NCBI GenBank assembly: GCA_002391195.1
Contig: DGRZ01000033.1
Coordinates: forward strand, 473-36,520
Reading direction: 5' to 3'
DNA length: 36,048 bases
DNA from: Fibrobacter sp. UBA4375
GTDB taxonomy: Bacteria; Fibrobacterota; Fibrobacteria; Fibrobacterales; Fibrobacteraceae
The first letter of the stretch is position 1. Each line of letters opens with the position of its first letter. Positions 31,024-36,048 of the stretch are shown in pieces. Below the pieces are notes generated by a model, which saw only the letters and a program-made list of their open reading frames with translations, was not told where the DNA came from and made no database searches. Made by a program: the position numbers and the translations under genes.

Positions 31024-31070
31024 CTCCGAAACCTAAACGGAGGTAGATTTATAGGCGTAAAGGAAAAGGA
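31024..31070 (+). promoter_or_regulatory. Upstream region of the sigma factor gene
   Basis: An inverted repeat CTCCG/CGGAG (31024-31028/31038-31042) lies just upstream of TAGATTTATA (31044-31053), a plausible -10. AAGGAAAAGGA (31060-31070) is a clear SD six bases before ATG 31077. The inverted repeat overlaps where a regulator could act. Confidence 0.4.
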
Positions 31071-31076
31071 CTTACT

Positions 31077-31931
31077 ATGAACGCCGCTACCTACACCCGT
31101 GATGAGAAAAGCACTTATTTTCAGTATCTTGAAGATATTTCCAGCATTCCTCTGCTGACTCCGGCACAGGAAAAGCTGCTCATCAAGAAGGTCAAGGAAG
31201 GCAGCCGCGAAGCCCTGGATTTGCTGGTCAAGTCCAACCTGCGCTTTGTGGTGAACATCGCGAACCTTTACAAGGGCCAGGGCCTTGAAGTGGGCGAGCT
31301 CATCAGCGAAGGCAACATGGGCCTTATAGAGGCCGCCCGCCGTTTTGACCCTAGCCAAAAAATCAAGTTTATCAGTTACGCCGTATGGTGGGTGCGCCAG
31401 AACATTACCCGCGCCATCGCCGAAAAGGGCCGCACGGTCCGTATCAGCGCCGAGAAGGAACTGATTCTGCGCCGTTTCAACAAGAAGGGCGGCAAGCTTA
31501 AACAGGTTGTGGGTGGCAGCTATGTGCTGGACACCGACAGCCTGGAAGGAGTTTCCAAGTACAAGGGCGACGCCATCGAAAAAGTGTTGATGATGGGCAA
31601 CCGCACCTCTTCTCTGGAAGCCCCCGTTGGCGAAGACGGAGATTCCACCCTGGGAGATTGCATTCCCTCTGTAGAATTCCGCACCGAAGACCTGGCCGAA
31701 AAGAACAACCGCCGGGAAGTCTTCGAAAAAGTTTTGAACAAGAACCTGGACCAGCAGGAAAGCGATATCCTCAAGCTCTATTTCGGCTTCAAGATGGATA
31801 GCGACCTGAACCTGAAAGAAATTTCCCCTATGGTGGGGCTGTCCAAGGAACGAGTCCGTCAGCTCAAGGAAAGCGCCCTTGCTAAGCTCCGGAACGACCG
31901 CATCCAGAAAATGCTGGACGAAGCGGCATAA
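31077..31931 (+). CDS. Sigma-70 family RNA polymerase sigma factor, short RpoD/SigA-like
   Basis: 284 residues. Region 1.2 (about 12-45) has YFQYLEDISSIPLLTPAQE. Region 2 (about 46-122) has SNLRFVVNIANLYKGQGLEV, LISEGNMGLIEAARRFD, then KFISYAVWWVRQNITRAIAE, close to Bacteroidetes-type primary sigma factors. Region 4.2 (about 245-272) has a helix-turn-helix LKEISPMVGLSKERVRQLKESA. The segment between regions 2 and 4 (about 124-205) does not match the usual region 3 and includes a Gly/Lys-rich stretch and LEAPVGEDGDSTLGD. There is no long region 1.1. It could be the primary sigma of this lineage or a group 2 paralogue; other sigma genes cannot be seen here. Confidence 0.9.
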   Translation: MNAATYTRDEKSTYFQYLEDISSIPLLTPAQEKLLIKKVKEGSREALDLLVKSNLRFVVNIANLYKGQGLEVGELISEGNMGLIEAARRFDPSQKIKFISYAVWWVRQNITRAIAEKGRTVRISAEKELILRRFNKKGGKLKQVVGGSYVLDTDSLEGVSKYKGDAIEKVLMMGNRTSSLEAPVGEDGDSTLGDCIPSVEFRTEDLAEKNNRREVFEKVLNKNLDQQESDILKLYFGFKMDSDLNLKEISPMVGLSKERVRQLKESALAKLRNDRIQKMLDEAA

Positions 31932-31960
31932 AAGTTTTTCTCCTCTCTCTCCTATTATCA

Positions 31961-31987
31961 AAAACCGGCCTTTAGGGCCGGTTTTTT
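31961..31987 (+). terminator. Terminator of the sigma gene
   Basis: AAACCGGCC/GGCCGGTTT (31962-31970/31976-31984) with a 5-nt loop and a T6 tail. Confidence 0.9.
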
Positions 31988-32020
31988 CCGTTTTTCACCG
32001 TATTTGCCACCGATAAATTG

Positions 32021-32032
32021 TATCTTTTGGGC
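32021..32032 (+). promoter_or_regulatory. -10 box of a predicted leaderless promoter
   Basis: TATCTTTTG begins exactly 12 nt before ATG 32033. No SD is present. This is probably the promoter of the four-gene unit ending in gyrB. Confidence 0.6.
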
Positions 32033-33853
32033 ATGACTATCACTAGCTCGATTTTGCGCAAAGCATTTGTCCTTACCTTGGCCACCCTGGGCATAGCCTC
32101 GGCAGCCGAAAAGTCCACCCCGCCGGGAGACTTTTACGACGAGGTTTCCAGACTCAACAAGGTATTCTCCGAAGTGAACCGCAAGTACGTGGAAGATGTG
32201 AACCCCACGGAACTTACCGACGCGGCCCTGAACGGCATCCGTAACATTTTGGACCCCCACACGGCAGTGTTCACCCCCAAGGACTACGAGGGCTTGAAGG
32301 TTTCCATGGAAGGAAAGTTCGGCGGCGTGGGCATCACTATCAGCCTCCGTGACAACATCCTCACCGTGATTTCGCCCCTTTCCGGGACCCCCGCTTTCAG
32401 ATTGGGCATCCGGGCCGGCGACCGCATCCGTAAAATCGACGGCAAGGATACCAAGGGCCTGACCCTGGACGACGCCGTGAGCAAGCTCCGCGGAAAGATC
32501 GGCACAGACGTGACCGTCTCTATCGAGCGCGAGGGCGTACCCGAGCTGATGGACTTTACCATTACCCGTGCCGAAATCGTGGTTCATGCCGTGCCCTATT
32601 ACGGGATGGTCACCAACGATATCGGCTATATCAAGCTTGCCACCTTTAGCGACAAGACCCTGAGCGACGTAGAAAACGCCCTGAAGAACCTGCAGAAGCA
32701 GGGCATGAAAAAGCTGATTCTGGACATGCGCTACAACCCGGGTGGCCTCTTGAACCAGGCCATCGAGATTAGCGAACTGTTCCTGAAACGGGGCAACGTG
32801 ATTGTGAGCACCAAGGGCCGCACCCAGAAGACCGAAAGCCACGCCCGCAAAGACGGTATCGTGAACCCGGACATGCCCATGGTGGTGCTTGTGAACCAGG
32901 GGTCTGCCAGTGCAGCAGAAATCGTGTCCGGAGCCCTCCAGGACTGGGACCGCGCCCTGATTATCGGAAAGACTTCTTTCGGCAAGGGCTCCGTGCAGAC
33001 CATTTTCCCGCTGGACAACCAGGGGAACGCCCTGAAGCTCACCACTGCATTTTACTACCTGCCCTTTGGCCGCTGCATCAACAAGCCCGAGAACGGAATC
33101 AAGGGCCTGAAGATCATGGAAGAGGAATATGCAGCTGAAGACGGCGAAGGCGAAGCCAAGGCCGACACCGCAAAGAAGGACACCGCCAAGGTAGATACCT
33201 TCTATACCCACAACGGACGCATGATGTTCGGCGGTGGCGGTATCACTCCCGATGTAGATGTAGAACTTTCTCCCATGCCCTGGGTGGTACAGGTCCAGGA
33301 GCGGATGGCCATGTACTTCAAGTTTGCGGTAAAGGTCCGCCCGGGGCTGGACAAGTCCGGAGTCAAGATGGACGCCTCTTGGGAAGTTCCCGATTCCCTA
33401 TACACCCAGTTCAAGGATTTCTGCCTCAAGGACACCAACTTCATGAAGGTGAAGAGCAACGCCCTGGTAGGCGTGGACCAGTTGGAAAAGAGCATTATCC
33501 AGGAACAGAACTACATGGGTGACAGTTCCAAGACCATTACGGATTCCACCCTGGCAGCCCGCCTCTCCGACATGAAGAACGCCCTGGAAGAGCGTCGCAA
33601 GGCCCAGTTCGACGAGAACAAGGACTACATCAAGGACGGCATCAAGCGGGAACTTTTGACCGCCATGGTGAACGATTCCGTAAGCACGGCATTCTCCCTG
33701 AAGCGGGACGAACAGCTGAAAGAAGCCATCAAATACCTGAGCGACATGAAACTCTTTAAGCAGGCCATCAGCGCGCCCACCAAGGGCCAGCCCGCCAAGG
33801 CTCCTGCCAAGAACGAAAAGTCTGCCGCCAAGGACAACAAGAAAAAGAAGTAG
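32033..33853 (+). CDS. S41 C-terminal processing peptidase (CtpA/Prc family)
   Basis: 606 residues from ATG 32033. A signal peptide (MTITSSILRKAFVLTLATLG, cleavage after IASAA) exports it. An N-terminal helical region (about 30-85) and a PDZ domain (about 85-175, KFGGVGITISLRDNILTVIS and IRAGDRIRKIDG) precede the tail-specific protease core. The catalytic dyad is Ser293 (NQGSASAAEI, second Ser) and Lys318 (TSFGKGSVQT), with the family's 25-residue spacing. FYLPFGRCI and GGGITPDVDVEL close the S41 domain. The last 200 residues are a charged helical extension ending in a Lys/Ala-rich tail. These enzymes trim periplasmic proteins from the C-terminus. Seven nt separate it from the MlaE-like gene. 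Confidence 0.93.
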   Translation: MTITSSILRKAFVLTLATLGIASAAEKSTPPGDFYDEVSRLNKVFSEVNRKYVEDVNPTELTDAALNGIRNILDPHTAVFTPKDYEGLKVSMEGKFGGVGITISLRDNILTVISPLSGTPAFRLGIRAGDRIRKIDGKDTKGLTLDDAVSKLRGKIGTDVTVSIEREGVPELMDFTITRAEIVVHAVPYYGMVTNDIGYIKLATFSDKTLSDVENALKNLQKQGMKKLILDMRYNPGGLLNQAIEISELFLKRGNVIVSTKGRTQKTESHARKDGIVNPDMPMVVLVNQGSASAAEIVSGALQDWDRALIIGKTSFGKGSVQTIFPLDNQGNALKLTTAFYYLPFGRCINKPENGIKGLKIMEEEYAAEDGEGEAKADTAKKDTAKVDTFYTHNGRMMFGGGGITPDVDVELSPMPWVVQVQERMAMYFKFAVKVRPGLDKSGVKMDASWEVPDSLYTQFKDFCLKDTNFMKVKSNALVGVDQLEKSIIQEQNYMGDSSKTITDSTLAARLSDMKNALEERRKAQFDENKDYIKDGIKRELLTAMVNDSVSTAFSLKRDEQLKEAIKYLSDMKLFKQAISAPTKGQPAKAPAKNEKSAAKDNKKKK

Positions 33854-33860
33854 GGATTAA

Positions 33861-34646
33861 TTGGTTGACGTGTTGAACAATTCTGCGGAATCCTTGGGAC
33901 GGTTCGTCCGAAGGTTTTTCCGCACGGTCATCAACTACATCAAGTTCGTGTGGGAATTGTTCAAGAACATTCCCGGCGCATTTTCCAATTTCCACACTAC
34001 CGTCGAACAGATGCAGGTGGTGGGCATTACCAGTATCCCCGTGGTGTTCGCGGCGTCCATGGCCACGGGCGCCATCATGTCGTGGCAGCTGGCCTACCAG
34101 TTCGGCGACATGATTCCCATGATGTTCGTGGGCATGGCTGTCGGTAAGTCTGTGATGGTGGAGCTTTGCCCCATCCTCACCGCGATGGTCCTTGCGGGCC
34201 GTATTGGGGCTTCTATGTGTTCGGAGCTTGGGACCATGGCGGTGACCGAACAGCTAGACGCCTACAAGGTGCTTGGGCTCAGCCCCTTCAAGTTCCTGTT
34301 GGCTCCCCGCCTTATCGCCACCGTCATCATGCTGCCGGTGCTGACCGTCATCAGTATCTTTATCGGTATCGTGGGCGGTTACGAAGTGGCCCACCTGTAC
34401 AAGGAAGTATCCTGGTCCGTGTTCTTCTACGGCGTGCGCATGTTCTACCACAACTGGGACTTGGTGGTGGGCCTTATCAAGGCTACCCTTTACGGTTTCT
34501 TTATTTCTAGCTACGCCTGTTTCTTTGGCTATTACACCCATAGCGGCGCCGAAGGCGTGGGCAAGAGCACCAAGGCCACTGTGGTGGCGGGCATGACCAG
34601 CATCCTGATTGGCGGATTCACCCTGTCGAAGCTGTTGCTGGTGTAA
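33861..34646 (+). CDS. MlaE-family ABC transporter permease
   Basis: 261 residues from TTG 33861, with AGGGA upstream; GTG 33870 and TTG 33873 are alternatives. MlaE permeases move phospholipids or related lipids between the membranes. Family blocks are present: VVFAASMATGAIMSWQLAYQ (about 62-81), MVELCPILTAMVLAGRIGAS (about 98-117, with MCSELGTMAVTEQLDA after it) and APRLIATVIMLPVLTV. Five or six hydrophobic segments follow. The usual partners, the ATPase MlaF and the MCE protein MlaD, are not adjacent. Instead dciA and gyrB follow within a few bases, so the complex must be assembled from genes elsewhere. Confidence 0.88.
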   Translation: MVDVLNNSAESLGRFVRRFFRTVINYIKFVWELFKNIPGAFSNFHTTVEQMQVVGITSIPVVFAASMATGAIMSWQLAYQFGDMIPMMFVGMAVGKSVMVELCPILTAMVLAGRIGASMCSELGTMAVTEQLDAYKVLGLSPFKFLLAPRLIATVIMLPVLTVISIFIGIVGGYEVAHLYKEVSWSVFFYGVRMFYHNWDLVVGLIKATLYGFFISSYACFFGYYTHSGAEGVGKSTKATVVAGMTSILIGGFTLSKLLLV

Positions 34647-34650
34647 ATCC

Positions 34651-34971
34651 ATGCCTATCCAGAAACGCAAGCGTAAAGAATTTACGGGCCACAATTTGGT
34701 GGACGTAGAGCTCCTTGTGGGCCGCGTTCTGGACAAGCTCCACCTGACCGACGAGATGCAGTTCCAGAGCCTTTCGGAGAAGTTCCGGGAGGTGGTCGGG
34801 GACCTGATTTTCCCCCACGTAAAACCCCTTGAAATCAAGAAGGGAATTCTCTCCCTGAAGGTGGACAATTCCGCCTGGAAAAGCGAACTGTTCCTGCAAA
34901 AAAAAGCTATAATTGACAAGTGTAATTTGATGCTCGGAAGCCCTGTAATCCAGGGCATCCGCTTTGTCTAG
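34651..34971 (+). CDS. dciA: DciA-like DUF721 protein (candidate DnaB helicase loader/operator)
   Basis: 106 residues from ATG 34651, 4 nt after the permease stop. The sequence fits DUF721/DciA: a basic N-terminus (MPIQKRKRKE), LVGRVLDKLHL, a FREVVGD block (usually W-x-x-ivG), then ILSLKVDNSAWKSELFLQKK with the conserved Ser-Ala-Trp (about 70-74), and a C-terminal VIQGIRFV. DciA is the ancestral bacterial factor that recruits or activates the replicative helicase DnaB where DnaC/DnaI are absent. Its position just before gyrB recalls the dciA-gyrB order of actinobacteria and strengthens the assignment. Confidence 0.8.
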   Translation: MPIQKRKRKEFTGHNLVDVELLVGRVLDKLHLTDEMQFQSLSEKFREVVGDLIFPHVKPLEIKKGILSLKVDNSAWKSELFLQKKAIIDKCNLMLGSPVIQGIRFV

Positions 34972-35005
34972 TTTAGTAAAAGAGGCGGCATGCCTCAGAG
35001 GAAAT

Positions 35006-36048
35006 ATGGCAGAAGAATCTGAAGAAATGAAGAAGGCCGAAGAAGCCTACAGCGGTTCAAGCATTACCGTGCTAGAGGGCCTCGAAGCCGTGCGTGTGCG
35101 CCCCGCCATGTACATCGGCTCTACCGACATCCGCGGTCTCCACCACCTGGTATGGGAAGTGGTAGACAACTCCGTGGACGAAGCCCTGGCTGGATTCTGC
35201 AGCCACATCGAAATTTCCATTCTGCCCGGGAACGGCATCCGCGTTACCGACAACGGCCGCGGTATTCCTACCGATATTCACCCCAAGGAACACATCGGTA
35301 CCATCGAAGTGGTGATGACCAAGCTCCATGCGGGCGGAAAGTTCGACAGCAATTCCTACAAGGTTTCTGCCGGTCTCCACGGCGTGGGCGTGAGCTGCGT
35401 GAACGCCCTTTCCAACAAGTTGATCGTGACCGTCCGGCGTGACGGCAAGGTGGTAAAGCAGGAATTCTCCAGGGGTATCCCCTGCGGCCCCCAGGTAGAA
35501 GTCGGTCCGTCGGATGGAACGACAGGCACCAGCGTGGAATTCTACCCGGACGATTCCATCTTTACCGAGACCGTTTATGTCTACGACACGCTGGCCACAC
35601 GTTTCCGCGAGCTGGCGTTCCTCATGAGCGGGCTCAGGCTCACGCTCACCGACGAACGGGACCCGGAAAACATCGTGAGCGACACCTTCTGCTTCCCGGG
35701 AGGCGTTTCCGAATTCGTGCGTTACGTAGATGAACACCGCACGCCCCTTTTCCAGGAGCCCATCCACCTGGTGCTCCCCGACGGACAGTTCCCGCTGGAA
35801 GTGGCCATGTGGTACAACGACGGCTACCAGGAAAACTTCTTCAGCTTCGTGAACAACGTGAACACCTACGATGGCGGAACCCACGTGACGGGCTTCAAGA
35901 CAGCACTCACCCGCGTCATCAACAAGTTCGCCGCTGAAATGCCCAAGGGCAAAAAAGATATCCAGATTGCGGCAGACGATATTCGCGAAGGCCTTACCGC
36001 CGTTATCGCCATCAAGGTTTCCCAGCCCCAGTTCGAAGGCCAGACCAA
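35006..36048 (+). CDS. gyrB: DNA gyrase subunit B, N-terminal part (3' end outside window)
   Basis: 347 complete codons; the frame is open to the window edge. AGAGGA (34997-35002) precedes ATG 35006. GyrB supplies the ATPase of DNA gyrase, which introduces negative supercoils. The GHKL ATPase domain is complete: VLEGLEAVRVRPAMYIGS (22-39), WEVVDNSVDEALAG with Glu51 and Asn55 (Mg/ATP), TDNGRGIPTDIH (ADP-contact Asp), and the ATP lid AGLHGVGVSCVNALS. The transducer domain follows, with YNDGYQENFFSFVNNVNTYDG, given as YNDGYQENFFSFVNN, and a closing KVSQPQFEGQT ahead of the switch Lys. GyrB is favoured over ParE by overall similarity and the dciA neighbour. The TOPRIM domain lies beyond the edge. 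Confidence 0.93.
   Translation, partial: MAEESEEMKKAEEAYSGSSITVLEGLEAVRVRPAMYIGSTDIRGLHHLVWEVVDNSVDEALAGFCSHIEISILPGNGIRVTDNGRGIPTDIHPKEHIGTIEVVMTKLHAGGKFDSNSYKVSAGLHGVGVSCVNALSNKLIVTVRRDGKVVKQEFSRGIPCGPQVEVGPSDGTTGTSVEFYPDDSIFTETVYVYDTLATRFRELAFLMSGLRLTLTDERDPENIVSDTFCFPGGVSEFVRYVDEHRTPLFQEPIHLVLPDGQFPLEVAMWYNDGYQENFFSFVNNVNTYDGGTHVTGFKTALTRVINKFAAEMPKGKKDIQIAADDIREGLTAVIAIKVSQPQFEGQT

Overview
The window looks like a chromosomal segment of a Fibrobacter-type bacterium (phylum Fibrobacterota). The main taxonomic clue is the secreted protein at 1598-2191, which carries the 'Fibrobacter succinogenes major paralogous' (FISUMP) domain. A short sigma-70 with a Bacteroidetes-like region 2, promoters with a TAt(a/c)TTTG-type -10 box, and Ser-rich lipoprotein linkers agree with this. 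No database search was possible, so the genus is an inference.

Layout. (1) 1-261 is the 3' end of ileS, closed by a terminator. (2) 262-3985 is an AT-rich accessory stretch: a UPF0175/DUF3368 toxin-antitoxin pair, a FISUMP protein, a TM2-domain membrane protein, and two hairpin-dense non-coding stretches. (3) 3986-7947 holds a metallo-beta-lactamase-fold lipoprotein, an alpha/beta hydrolase plus acyltransferase-3 pair, and a Ser-rich lipoprotein with a truncated tandem copy. (4) 8021-12616 on the minus strand runs histidine-phosphatase lipoprotein, NAD(P)-binding oxidoreductase, DNA polymerase I. (5) 12866-21009 is metabolism and transport: glycogen phosphorylase, a Gfo/Idh oxidoreductase with a cation diffusion facilitator, an orphan RND-type adaptor, transketolase. 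(6) 21160-24750 is a polyprenyl-sugar glycosylation pair: a GT-C enzyme fused to an NPCBM domain, and a DPM1/GtrB-like GT2. (7) 25109-31931 holds an Rpn-family nuclease, guanylate kinase, a TPR membrane protein, tRNA-Thr(CGU), an XPB-like helicase, a LytS-type histidine kinase and a sigma-70 factor. (8) 32033-36048 is an apparent operon of C-terminal processing protease, MlaE-like permease, DciA and GyrB (GyrB runs off the window).

Three patterns stand out. First, many start codons lie exactly or nearly 12 nt downstream of a TATATT/TATCTT box, which implies leaderless or near-leaderless mRNAs. The tRNA promoter (TTGACA-N17-TATCTT) supports reading this box as the -10. Second, at least seven intergenic loci carry degenerate tandem repeats in strict 7-bp phase, with locus-family-specific consensus (TAGGATC/TAGGGGC, ATGTGGA, GAGGTGT, GAGGTTC). 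Some of these abut start codons or promoters. Third, other dispersed hairpin or repeat families (GTCATCCTG...AGGATCC type and CCCGACCC-CGAAG-GGG type) fill most remaining intergenic space. No insertion sequence, prophage, CRISPR array or rRNA was seen.
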